From an uncultured Collinsella sp. (lineage in GTDB: Bacteria; Actinomycetota; Coriobacteriia; Coriobacteriales; Coriobacteriaceae), in the NCBI GenBank assembly GCA_900551555.1, contig URWC01000015.1, positions 1-19,893 on the forward strand: a stretch of 19,893 nucleotides of DNA. Direction: 5' to 3'. A program made the translations under genes and the position numbers. The notes beneath the pieces are model-generated. The model had not been told where the DNA came from. It searched no databases and was given only the letters and a program-made list of their open reading frames with translations. Position 1 is the first letter of the stretch. Each line of letters begins with the position of its first letter. Shown piece by piece: positions 1 through 8,832 of the stretch.

Positions 1-881
<881 letters not shown>

Positions 882-882
<1 letters not shown>

Positions 883-1973
883 TACGCCTCGCCTCCCTTC
901 TTGGAATCCATGCGCGTACGGGACGTCTCAGGAGCGTTCTTGAGGAAATCGGGGTCACCGGAATAGTGGCACGCAGAATAGTGACCGGACTCGGTGACAA
1001 CACGCTCGGGGCGCTGCTTGCGGCACTTATCGGTTGCATAAGGGCAACGAGGCGAGAACACGCAGCCCTCGGGCAGGTTCATTAGCGAAGGCGGATTGCC
1101 GTGAATCGGCGTAAGCGGCTTCTTCTCCTCAATGGCCTGCTCCGGGATGGAACGAATAAGACCCCAGGTGTAGGGATGGCGGCTCTCGTAGAAGATCTCC
1201 TCAGCAGTACCGAACTCGACGGGACGGCCGGCGTACATGACCATGATCTTGTCGGCCATATCGGCGACAACACCCAGGTCGTGGGTGATCATGATGATGG
1301 CGTTGCCGTTCTTCTCCTGCATCTCCTGCATAAGCTCAATAATCTGAGCCTGGATGGTAACGTCCAGAGCAGTCGTGGGCTCGTCGGCAATCAGAATATC
1401 GGGGTCGCAAGCAAGAGCCATGGCAATCATGACGCGCTGACGCATACCACCGGAGAACTGGTGCGGATACTCGTTGACGCGTTTCTCGGGCTCGGGAATA
1501 CCGACGAGGTCCAAAAGCTCGGTGGCGCGCTTGAGCGCCTCCTGCTTGGAATAACCACGGTGCAGACGAAGGCCCTCGCCTACCTGCTTGCCGATCTTAT
1601 AGACCGGGTTCAAGGAGGTCATAGGATCCTGGAAGATCATCGCGATATCGTTACCGCGAATGTGCTGCATTTCTTCCTCGGTCATCTCGAGGATAGAACG
1701 GCCTCGATAGCGAACGTCGCCGCCCTCGATCTTTCCCGGAGGCATCGAGATAAGGCCCATGATGGTCATGGCGGTCACGGACTTACCGGAGCCGGACTCA
1801 CCGACGACGCCCAAGGTCTCGCCGCGATCGAGCGTGTAGGAGACACCATCGACGGCACGAACGACGCCATCCTCGGTGTGGAAATACATCTTAAGGTCAT
1901 CGACCTCGAGCAGATGCTGGCCTTCGGGAACCGGCTGGTCCTTCAGGTCCACATAGTTCTTGTTCTTCTTCAT
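882..1973 (-). CDS. oppD: Oligopeptide ABC transporter ATP-binding protein OppD
   Basis: This is the second ATPase of the peptide importer. Its 363 residues contain Walker A GESGSGKS (58-65), Q-loop IFQDP (113-117), signature FSGGMRQR (173-180), Walker B ILIADEP (193-199) and switch His231. The C-terminal oligopeptide/dipeptide extension (about 255-340) holds four cysteines, C304, C310, C317 and C335. In related OppD proteins such a set has been linked to an iron-sulfur cluster, but whether it binds one here is inference. The gene starts 2 bases after the oppC stop and its stop overlaps the oppF start, so it sits in a tight oppA-B-C-D-F operon. The ATG at 1973 directly follows an AAGG, and a better-spaced GAAGGA lies just upstream in the oppC end. 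The name rests on position after oppC and on family-level sequence. Confidence 0.95.
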
Positions 1974-1975
1974 CC

Positions 1976-2911
1976 TTATGCGTCCTTCATCTTGACGTCG
2001 AGGGCGTCGCGCAGACCGTCACCCAGCAGGGTGAAAGCGAGCACCGTCGAGAGAATTGCCAGACCGGGCATGATCATCATCCAAGGAGCAGTCAGAAGAT
2101 ACTGCTGACCGTCCTGAATCATAGAGCCCCACGAAGGCGTAGGCGGAATAACGCCCATACCGAGGAAGGACAGAGCAGACTCGGTCAGAATAGCGCCACC
2201 AATGTTCATGGTCGCGTAGACCACGATGGAGGCAACGGAGTTCGGGAAGATGTGACGCACGACGATGCGAGCATCAGATGCACCCATCGCGCGCGCAGCG
2301 TCAACATAGTCGTTTTCCTTGACCGTCAAGATTGCAGAACGGAAGACGCGCGCAATCGAAGGCCAACCGAGAATACCGATGGCGATAAAGACGTTCTGAA
2401 GACCACGACCGATAACGGCGATCATGGCGACGACAAACAGCACGTACGGGAACGCCAGGAAAATGTCCGCACAGCGCATGATGATCGTATCCCAGATGCC
2501 ACCATAGAAACCGGCCAGGGCACCCATGACCAGGCCGATCACCGTGGAGATGGCAGTGGCCATAATACCGACGGAAAGCGAAACACGTGCACCGTAGATA
2601 ACGCGAACGAGAATGTCACGACCAAGGGCGTCGGTGCCAAACGGGTGCTCGGCACACGGAGCCAGCAGCGACGTCTCGGCCATGGTGGTCGAATCGGATG
2701 CCGTCGGCGAACCGAGCCAGGGCTTAGCCCACAGATCAGCGGTCAGGGCAACCAAAACGACGATGATGATCCAGCAGACACCGATAACGGCGAGCTTGTT
2801 CTTGCGAAGACGCTTAAAAGCGTCGCCCCACAACGTGCGGGACTTGGCGGGAGCAGATGCGGCCTTGGTGGCGGTAGCCTGCTCCTGAGACTGAGAATCA
2901 GTTTCCTGCAT
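1976..2911 (-). CDS. oppC: Oligopeptide ABC transporter permease OppC
   Basis: This inner-membrane permease subunit forms the peptide channel with OppB. It has 311 residues: a polar N-terminal cytoplasmic tail (1-37, rich in Gln, Ala and Thr), a first membrane segment at about 40-60, the OppC-type motif HPFGTDALGRD (89-99) after the first periplasmic loop, and further hydrophobic segments to the C-terminus. The EAA loop that contacts the ATPases is at 201-224 (DYVDAARAMGASDARIVVRH and the next four residues). The length is normal for the family. A strong ribosome binding site, AAGGGAGGT, lies 7 bases before the ATG at 2911. The gene is 14 bases downstream of oppB and 2 bases upstream of oppD. 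Confidence 0.95.
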   Translation of the reverse strand: MQETDSQSQEQATATKAASAPAKSRTLWGDAFKRLRKNKLAVIGVCWIIIVVLVALTADLWAKPWLGSPTASDSTTMAETSLLAPCAEHPFGTDALGRDILVRVIYGARVSLSVGIMATAISTVIGLVMGALAGFYGGIWDTIIMRCADIFLAFPYVLFVVAMIAVIGRGLQNVFIAIGILGWPSIARVFRSAILTVKENDYVDAARAMGASDARIVVRHIFPNSVASIVVYATMNIGGAILTESALSFLGMGVIPPTPSWGSMIQDGQQYLLTAPWMMIMPGLAILSTVLAFTLLGDGLRDALDVKMKDA

Positions 2912-2925
2912 GAGACGTACCTCCC

Positions 2926-3963
2926 TTAGGCCTTATCCGACGGACCGCCAAGGCGGATGCGCGGGTCGAGGAATGCATAGCTAATGTCGACGAGCAGGTT
3001 GATCACCATGACGACGACAACGATGAGCGTAACGCCGCCCATAACGATGGGCCAGTCACGCATGCTAATGGCGCGATAGACCTCATAGCCGATACCGGGC
3101 CAGTTAAAGACCGTCTCGGTCAGGATGGCGCCCGAAAGCATGCCACCAAAGTCGACACCAATATAGGTAACGACGGGGATGAGTGCATTCTTAAGCGCAT
3201 GCTTGATGATGATCGCGCGATTGGAGAGACCCTTGGCCTTTGCCGTACGGATGTAATCCTGGTTCATGACGTCAAGCAGCTGCGAGCGCATAATGCGCGC
3301 AGCATAAGCGGTCGAAACCGAAGCCAGCGTAATGGTCGGAAGCACATAGTGCATCCAATCCTGATACTGAGAGCTGGAACCGCCGGCACCCGAGATCGGC
3401 ATGGAGATTGCACCGCCCGTGGCGTCCTTGAGGATGACGCCAAAGAACAGCTGCAGCAACATACCGAGCCAGAAGGCCGGGACCGCAACGAGGATCGACG
3501 TGGTGAGCGTTACCAAAATATCCCAGAAGGAATAACGCTTTACCGCCGAAATGATACCCGCACCGATACCCATGATTGCCTCGAGCACGATGGCGCACGC
3601 GGCAAGTTTGACCGTATACGGATACTTCTGGGCAAAGATTTCCGTAACCGGCAGCTTGCGCTGATACGAATTGCCCAGATCGCCATGAAGCAGGCCGTTC
3701 ATGTAATACAAGTAACGGTCCACGAGCGACGTTTGAACGGGGTCGCCGTTCTCGTCAAGGATCGCGTTGCCGTCCTCGTCCGTCTGGACCAGGTGATAGC
3801 GGACGCGAAGCTGAAGCTCCACCTCGGGGGACAGAGCCTTGTCTCCACCGATCAGCTTGATCGGATCTCCCGGCACGATATTCTGGAGGGCGAACAGAAT
3901 CAGCGTAACGCCCAAAAACACCGGGATGAACTGAAGCACACGTTTAACGATGTACTTACCCAT
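2926..3963 (-). CDS. oppB: Oligopeptide ABC transporter permease OppB
   Basis: This is the other channel-forming permease. Its 345 residues show the family N-terminus (first membrane segment at about 9-30, then PGDP), a GDLGNSY motif (94-100), several membrane segments, and an EAA loop at 236-259 starting DYIRTAKAKG. A very acidic insertion sits in the first external loop at about residues 61-75 (DEDGNAILDENGDP), making this loop longer than in the simplest members. The ATG at 3963 is preceded by GGGGAG with 4 bases between. It follows oppA after a 156-base gap that holds a 10-bp hairpin (3994-4023), which could lower its expression relative to oppA. Confidence 0.95.
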   Translation of the reverse strand: MGKYIVKRVLQFIPVFLGVTLILFALQNIVPGDPIKLIGGDKALSPEVELQLRVRYHLVQTDEDGNAILDENGDPVQTSLVDRYLYYMNGLLHGDLGNSYQRKLPVTEIFAQKYPYTVKLAACAIVLEAIMGIGAGIISAVKRYSFWDILVTLTTSILVAVPAFWLGMLLQLFFGVILKDATGGAISMPISGAGGSSSQYQDWMHYVLPTITLASVSTAYAARIMRSQLLDVMNQDYIRTAKAKGLSNRAIIIKHALKNALIPVVTYIGVDFGGMLSGAILTETVFNWPGIGYEVYRAISMRDWPIVMGGVTLIVVVVMVINLLVDISYAFLDPRIRLGGPSDKA

Positions 3964-3993
3964 ACCACTCCCCTATCTAGGGATTAACCTAAA

Positions 3994-4023
3994 TGGGATG
4001 CCGATCGCCAGACCGGCATCCCA
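3994..4023 (-). terminator. Hairpin between oppA and oppB (attenuator or mRNA-stabilising stem)
   Basis: A perfect 10-bp stem (3994-4003 with 4014-4023) encloses a 10-base loop. On the transcribed minus strand it is followed only by a weak ATTTAGGTT, so it is not a full terminator. Solute-binding protein genes are often made in excess over their permeases by such an intercistronic stem, through partial termination or protection of upstream mRNA. That role here is inference. I see nothing else in the remaining bases between 4024 and 4119. Confidence 0.5.
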
Positions 4024-4119
4024 AAATTACCATCAGCCAGTTTACCCCAGGTTAGGGAGAACTGTATGTTTCCCATGAGGTCTACGTAAATACTTGACCC
4101 TCACGGAAGCTGCAAACTC

Positions 4120-5796
4120 TTAGGCGAGCTCAGCGGTACCCAGATCGGCGTGCTTCTGCGGATCGACATAGAGGTGCTTAATGCGATCGGAGCCGGCGAT
4201 GGTGTGCGTGTAGAACATAATCGGGATGACCGGGCAGTCGGCAGCGACCATTGCGTCGGCCTCCTGCATCTTAGCGACGCGCTCTTCGTCGTCAACCGTG
4301 GTACGAGCCTCGTCGACCTTGGCGTCGAACTCGGGGTTGTTGTAACCAGAACGGTTGTCGCCACCGAGAGAGTCGGAGTGGAACAGCGGATACAGGAAGT
4401 TGTCCATGATCGGGTAGTCGGCAATCCAGCCCAGACGACCGAACTCATAGTCGAAGTTCTGATACTGCTCGAGCAGGGCAGACCACTCGGGCGTATCGGA
4501 AGTAGCGTTAACGCCCACCTTGGCAAGGTCACCGATGATGGACTCCATGATCTCCTTGTGGCCACCGTCCTGGTTGTAGGACAGATGCACGTTAATGCCA
4601 CGATCGCCGTTGGCGTCAGCGGGAGCAACCTTGTCGAGGTACTCGTTAGCCTTGTCGACGTCGTAGGCGCAGAACTCCCATGCGCCCTCCTTGTAGCCAT
4701 CGATGCCCGGAGGAACAATGCCGTCAGCGGGGGTACGGGTACCCTTGAAGATGGTCTTGCAGATGGCCTCACGGTTGATGGCCAGGGAAATGCCCCTACG
4801 CAGGTCGGCGTTGTTGAACGGCTCGGCCGTGTTGTTGCAGGTCAGGTAGTAGGTGGAAGGCTCAGAGCCGAGCAGCATGCGCTCGCCGTCGCCCATGGTG
4901 TAGCCGTCCTTGGACACGCCGCGATCCTTCTTAGCGGCATCGATCTGAGCAACGGGAACGTCGCAAACATCGAGGTTACCGGCCTGGAACTCCTTGTAAG
5001 CGGTCTCCATGTCCTTGATGACCTGGAAGTGGATGCCATCGATCTTGGCCTTGTCGCCATAGTAATCGTCGAACTTCTTGAGGTTGATCTCCTGACCATC
5101 CTCCCACTTGCCGTCCATCATGAACGGGCCGTTACCGACCGGTGCAAGATAGAAGCTCTTGGCATCGGACTCGGCGCACTCGGGAACCGGGGCCAGAGCC
5201 GGGTGAGAGGCGACGAAGGGGAAGTCGGCGTAAGCGGAAGACAGCTTGACGACGAGGGTCTCATCGTCGGGGCAGGTAACACCGCTGAGCTCGGTAGCGT
5301 TACCGGCAAGCAGATCGTCATAGCCCTCGACCATGGAAAGGTGATAGGAGACCTCGGACGGGCCATACTCGGTAGCGATGGCCGACTTGGTGTTGACCAG
5401 ACGCTCCCAACCGAGCTTGAAGGACTTGGAGGTAACGTCGTCACCGTTGTGGAACTTGGCCTTCTTGATCTTGAAGGTGAACTCGGTGGCGTCGTCGTTG
5501 GCCTCAAAGGACTCGCAAGCCAGCGGAACGATCTCGCCCTTCTCGGCGTCATAAGAGGTCAGAGCGTCAAAGAGCTGGTACTCGACCTGAGTGCCCTGGT
5601 CCTCCTGGACGTTATAGGGGTCGATGCAGACCGGGTTGTTGATGTAGAAGTTCAGCGTCGAACCGGACTCAGAACCGGAAGCGTCGCCGCCCTTCTTGCC
5701 GCATGCGGCAAGAAAAGCCATGGAGCTCGCAGCAAGGGTACCGCCGACAAAGGCGCGACGACCCATAACGGGCTGGTGGAACATAGAATCAGCCAT
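4120..5796 (-). CDS. oppA: Oligopeptide-binding lipoprotein OppA (solute-binding protein family 5)
   Basis: This extracytoplasmic receptor captures peptides for OppBCDF. The start chosen is the ATG at 5796, giving 558 residues, because AAGGAGG (5802-5808) lies 5 bases upstream and the signal peptide then begins naturally. The frame runs open to 5943 but that extension has no support. Residues 1-32 form a lipoprotein signal ending LAAC with Cys32 as the lipidated residue. It carries twin Arg13-Arg14 in GRRAFVGG, which resembles a Tat signal, so the protein may be folded before export. A Gly/Ser-rich linker (about 33-48) leads to the SBP_bac_5 domain, which fills the rest of the protein. A sigma70-type promoter lies upstream. 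It could be a dipeptide receptor; the ligand cannot be read from sequence. Confidence 0.93.
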   Translation of the reverse strand: MADSMFHQPVMGRRAFVGGTLAASSMAFLAACGKKGGDASGSESGSTLNFYINNPVCIDPYNVQEDQGTQVEYQLFDALTSYDAEKGEIVPLACESFEANDDATEFTFKIKKAKFHNGDDVTSKSFKLGWERLVNTKSAIATEYGPSEVSYHLSMVEGYDDLLAGNATELSGVTCPDDETLVVKLSSAYADFPFVASHPALAPVPECAESDAKSFYLAPVGNGPFMMDGKWEDGQEINLKKFDDYYGDKAKIDGIHFQVIKDMETAYKEFQAGNLDVCDVPVAQIDAAKKDRGVSKDGYTMGDGERMLLGSEPSTYYLTCNNTAEPFNNADLRRGISLAINREAICKTIFKGTRTPADGIVPPGIDGYKEGAWEFCAYDVDKANEYLDKVAPADANGDRGINVHLSYNQDGGHKEIMESIIGDLAKVGVNATSDTPEWSALLEQYQNFDYEFGRLGWIADYPIMDNFLYPLFHSDSLGGDNRSGYNNPEFDAKVDEARTTVDDEERVAKMQEADAMVAADCPVIPIMFYTHTIAGSDRIKHLYVDPQKHADLGTAELA

Positions 5797-5892
5797 GCCA
5801 TCCTCCTTATGAGATAGGACAAAGTAAGTTCGGTCGGGCAACGTCAAGACAGCCCAATCGAACCATTCAAACGCGGTCCGCCGTTTTGGCTG

Positions 5893-5921
5893 GTTATACA
5901 AAGCGGACCAACGTATTGCAA
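5893..5921 (-). promoter_or_regulatory. Predicted sigma70-type promoter of the opp operon
   Basis: On the minus strand there is a -35 box TTGCAA (5916-5921), a 17-base spacer and a -10 box TATAAC (5893-5898). Transcription would start near 5885 and leave a leader of about 90 bases before the oppA ATG. The -35 box sits inside a perfect 12-bp palindrome, GTATTGCAATAC (5913-5924), which could be an operator. The rest of the 290-base gap up to the secG terminator is AT-rich and shows no gene. Confidence 0.55.
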
Positions 5922-6030
5922 TACAGTAGCGCATTTTATGCACGATTTGGGGCTAATTCCGGTTAACGGTCGAGAATTTCTTTAGTTGGGCGAAGTATGT
6001 GGGGATATTTTGACTCTGTTACAAATATGT

Positions 6031-6061
6031 AAACAAAAAGGGTCCCGCACATGCGAGACCC
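6031..6061 (-). terminator. Rho-independent terminator after secG
   Basis: On the minus strand the stem GGGTCTCG/CGGGACCC (with one G-U pair) is followed directly by TTTTTG and further T-rich sequence. It begins 25 bases after the secG stop and separates secG from the opp operon. Confidence 0.85.
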
Positions 6062-6086
6062 ATTGCAAACGTATATACGCCGATGC

Positions 6087-6341
6087 TTAGTAGCCCACGA
6101 TGCCCTGCGGGAAGAAGAACATGCACAGGACGACGCACACGGCAAAAACAACGGCCATAATTACCGTCAGGCGATCGAGGTTCTGCTCCATGACGCCCGT
6201 GGCAGAGCTGGAGTTATACAGCGAGCTAGCGATCATATCCGAAACGCCGGTGCCCTTACCGGAATGCATCAGGACGAGAATCGTCAGCGCCACGGCAGAG
6301 ACAGCCCAAACGACAAACAGAAGAATCTGGAACGGACCCAT
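6087..6341 (-). CDS. secG: Preprotein translocase subunit SecG
   Basis: This is the small accessory subunit of the SecYEG protein-export channel in the cytoplasmic membrane. Its 84 residues match the family: two membrane segments (about 5-25 and 59-80) flank a Gly/Ser-rich cytoplasmic loop with LMHSGKGTG (24-32) and a stretch of Ser and Asn. AAGGAG lies 7 bases before the ATG at 6341. It is bracketed by terminators (6444-6480 upstream, 6031-6061 downstream), so it looks monocistronic. A possible extended -10 box, TGGTACAGT, lies at 6378-6386 on the minus strand without a convincing -35. Placement next to the glycolytic genes is common in Gram-positive bacteria. Confidence 0.93.
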   Translation of the reverse strand: MGPFQILLFVVWAVSAVALTILVLMHSGKGTGVSDMIASSLYNSSSATGVMEQNLDRLTVIMAVVFAVCVVLCMFFFPQGIVGY

Positions 6342-6443
6342 AGATAAGCTCCTTAATAGAACAGTTCAAACACCAGTACTGTACCACAATCCCCCGCTCT
6401 CCCCTACCTGCCACTCAAGGACGGGGTGGAAATGGCAGAAATA

Positions 6444-6480
6444 CCAAAAAGGGGGTTGTCCGGTTGTGGACAACCCCCTT
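6444..6480 (-). terminator. Strong rho-independent terminator after gpmI
   Basis: A perfect 11-bp stem (6451-6461 with 6468-6478, extended by two A-T pairs) with a 6-base loop is followed on the minus strand by TTTTTGG. It ends the pgk-tpiA-gpmI transcript 26 bases after the gpmI stop. No comparable T-run follows on the plus strand. Confidence 0.92.
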
Positions 6481-6505
6481 ACTAGAAAACGGTATTTGTT
6501 TTCTC

Positions 6506-8059
6506 TTAGGCCTCGGTGGCGAGCACGCGGCCCGTCATCTCGGCGGAAGGCTCAATACCAGCCATGGTGAGCATGGTCGGAGCGATATCGGAAAGACGGC
6601 CGTCCTCGATACCGGTGAGCTGTGCCTTCTCATCAACGATGATGAACGGCACGCGGTTGGTGGTGTGAGCCGTAAACGGATGCTTGGAACCGTCGGAAGC
6701 AACGTCAAACATGTGATCGGCGTTGCCGTGGTCGGCGGTAATCAGTGCAAAGCCGCCCTTGGCGAGAATCGCCGGGACAACCTTGGACAGGGCATCGTCA
6801 ACAGCCTCGACAGCCTTAACGGCAGCGTCGAAGACACCGGTGTGACCAACCATGTCGCAGTTCGCGAAGTTCACGATGTAGAAATCAGCGCGATCCTCGT
6901 TGATGGCGGCGACGAGCTTCTCGGTAACCTCGGGAGCGCTCATCTCGGGCTGCAGATCGTAGGTAGCAACCTTGGGGGAAGCGACGAGCACGCGCTCCTC
7001 GCCCTCCTTGGGCTCCTCGATGCCACCGTTGAGGAAGAACGTCACGTGGGCGTACTTCTCGGTCTCGGCAGTGTGCAGCTGCTTCAGGCCATTGGCGGCG
7101 ATAACGTCGGCCAGGACGTTCTCGGGGAACGTCTTGGGGAAGGCGACCTCGACGTCAAACGTCGGATCGTACTCGGTCATCGTCACAAAGTGCGAAAGCT
7201 TGATCTGCTCGCGCTCAAAGCCGTCGAACTCCTTGTCCGTGAACACGCGGGTCATCTGACGAGCGCGGTCGGGACGGAAGTTGAAGAAGATAGCCGCGTC
7301 GCCCTCGTGAATGCCCTCGTTGTGGGCAGCGAAGGGCTCGACGAACTCGTCGCCGCGCGGGTCCTTCTCGTAGTAGGCCTTGATACCGGCAACGGGGTCG
7401 ACATCGGCATCGGACGCGTTGACCATGACGTCGTAGGCGCGCTGGATGCGCTCCCAACGGTTGTCGCGGTCCATCGCCCAATAACGACCCGAGACGGTGG
7501 CAACGCGAGCGTCGCAACCGGTCTCCTCGGAAATCTTGGCCAGGAAGGCGCAGAACTCGCTCATGTAGCCAGCACCGGACTGCGGGTCGACGTCGCGGCC
7601 ATCCATGAAGGCGTGGACACGAACGGTCTTGACGCCATGCTCGGCAGCCATCTTGACCAGAGCCTCAACGTGGTTCATATGAGAATGAACACCGCCAGGG
7701 CTCATAAGGCCCATGAGGTGGAGAGTCTTGCCGTCAGCCTTGACATCGTCCATAGCCTTGACAAAAACCTCGTTCTTGGCGATGGAGCCGTCCTTGATGG
7801 CATTGTTGATGCGCGAAAGCTCCTGGAACACGATGCGGCCGGCACCGATGTTGAGGTGACCCACCTCGGAGTTGCCCATCTGGCCGTCGGGAAGGCCCAC
7901 GTCCTCGCCCGAAGCACCGAGCGTGGTGTGGGGGTACTTCTCGTACAGGCCATCAAGGAAGGGCGTCTTGGCAGCGGCGACGGCATTCTCGCCATCGGCC
8001 GGAGCAAGGCCGCAGCCATCCATGATAATCAGGAGTGCAGGAAGATGACGTTGTGCCAT
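6506..8059 (-). CDS. gpmI: 2,3-bisphosphoglycerate-independent phosphoglycerate mutase
   Basis: This enzyme interconverts 3- and 2-phosphoglycerate in lower glycolysis using two metal ions (usually Mn) and a phosphoserine intermediate. Its 517 residues are normal for the family. Asp14 in IIMDGCG and the catalytic Ser64 in MGNSEVGH are present, followed by HAFMDGRD, GRYWAMDRD, the FRPDRARQ block, the DMVGHTG metal site and the C-terminal TADHGNAD metal-binding motif. The residue after DG is Cys where Trp (DGWG) is common. The ATG at 8059 lies 5 bases after the tpiA stop with a weak AGGA in front, so it probably depends on coupling. Unlike Bacillus-type operons no eno follows; secG does. Confidence 0.96.
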   Translation of the reverse strand: MAQRHLPALLIIMDGCGLAPADGENAVAAAKTPFLDGLYEKYPHTTLGASGEDVGLPDGQMGNSEVGHLNIGAGRIVFQELSRINNAIKDGSIAKNEVFVKAMDDVKADGKTLHLMGLMSPGGVHSHMNHVEALVKMAAEHGVKTVRVHAFMDGRDVDPQSGAGYMSEFCAFLAKISEETGCDARVATVSGRYWAMDRDNRWERIQRAYDVMVNASDADVDPVAGIKAYYEKDPRGDEFVEPFAAHNEGIHEGDAAIFFNFRPDRARQMTRVFTDKEFDGFEREQIKLSHFVTMTEYDPTFDVEVAFPKTFPENVLADVIAANGLKQLHTAETEKYAHVTFFLNGGIEEPKEGEERVLVASPKVATYDLQPEMSAPEVTEKLVAAINEDRADFYIVNFANCDMVGHTGVFDAAVKAVEAVDDALSKVVPAILAKGGFALITADHGNADHMFDVASDGSKHPFTAHTTNRVPFIIVDEKAQLTGIEDGRLSDIAPTMLTMAGIEPSAEMTGRVLATEA

Positions 8060-8064
8060 ATGTC

Positions 8065-8832
8065 CTACTCGCCTGCCTTGACGACCATAGAGGCGAAGTC
8101 GGCAGCCTTGAGCGAAGCGCCGCCCACGAGGGCGCCGTCAACGTCGGGCTTGGCGACGAGCTCGGCGATGTTGCCGGGCTTGGCGGAACCGCCATACAGC
8201 ACGCGGATGCCGTTGGCGAGCTCCTCGCCGAACATCTCTTTGAGGGTCTCACGGATAGCACCGCAGACCTCCTGAGCGTCCTCGGCGGTAGCGGTCTTGC
8301 CGGTGCCGATGGCCCAGATGGGCTCGTAGGCGACGACGACCTGCTTGGGGCAGGTGATCTCAAGACCAGCAAGGCCAGCCTTGACCTGGTTCACGACGTG
8401 CTCGACATAGGTGCCAGCCTCGCGGACCTCGAGGGACTCGCCGCAGCAGAAGACGGGAACAAGGCCGGCGGCAACGAGAGCCTTGGCCTTCTTGTTCTGG
8501 TCCTCGTCGGTCTCGTGGAAGTAGTCGCGACGCTCGGAGTGACCGATGATGCAGTAGGTGCAGCCAGCGGACTTGAGCATGTCGCAAGAGGACTCACCGG
8601 TGAAGGCACCCTTGGCCTCCCAGTACACGTTCTGTGCGCCGAGGGCGATGGGGGCAGCCTGAATGCGGTCATGAACCGTGGTGATGTCGATGGTCGGAGG
8701 GCAGACGAGCACCTCGACGCCAGCCGGAACCTCGGGCAGAGCCTGAGCCAGCTCGTCAGCGAGCTTGGCGGCCTCGGCGACGTCGTTGTTCATCTTCCAG
8801 TTACCAGCGATAAGAAGGGTGCGATTAGGCAT
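8065..8832 (-). CDS. tpiA: Triosephosphate isomerase
   Basis: This enzyme interconverts dihydroxyacetone phosphate and glyceraldehyde 3-phosphate. Starting at the ATG at 8832 gives 255 residues, the usual length, with the canonical N-terminus MPNRTLLIAGNWKMN. Active-site residues are Asn11, Lys13, His98 (in IIGHSERR) and Glu170 (in VAYEPIWAIGTGK), and the phosphate-binding loop YGGS is near the C-terminus. A longer frame from 8895 adds 21 residues unlike any TIM and lies inside pgk, so I reject it. The start overlaps the pgk stop by 8 bases and a GGAGG sits within the pgk end, showing tight coupling in pgk-tpiA-gpmI. Confidence 0.97.
   Translation of the reverse strand: MPNRTLLIAGNWKMNNDVAEAAKLADELAQALPEVPAGVEVLVCPPTIDITTVHDRIQAAPIALGAQNVYWEAKGAFTGESSCDMLKSAGCTYCIIGHSERRDYFHETDEDQNKKAKALVAAGLVPVFCCGESLEVREAGTYVEHVVNQVKAGLAGLEITCPKQVVVAYEPIWAIGTGKTATAEDAQEVCGAIRETLKEMFGEELANGIRVLYGGSAKPGNIAELVAKPDVDGALVGGASLKAADFASMVVKAGE

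Noticed and set aside
4150..5817. A 555-residue plus-strand frame opposite oppA, and similar long plus-strand frames opposite gpmI, pgk, gap, rapZ and nanA
   Set aside because: They are antisense shadows caused by strong codon bias; none has a ribosome binding site with a family-like protein, while the minus strand carries the known motifs.
6378..6386. Extended -10 box upstream of secG
   Set aside because: No acceptable -35 box at the right distance; left as a remark in the secG entry.
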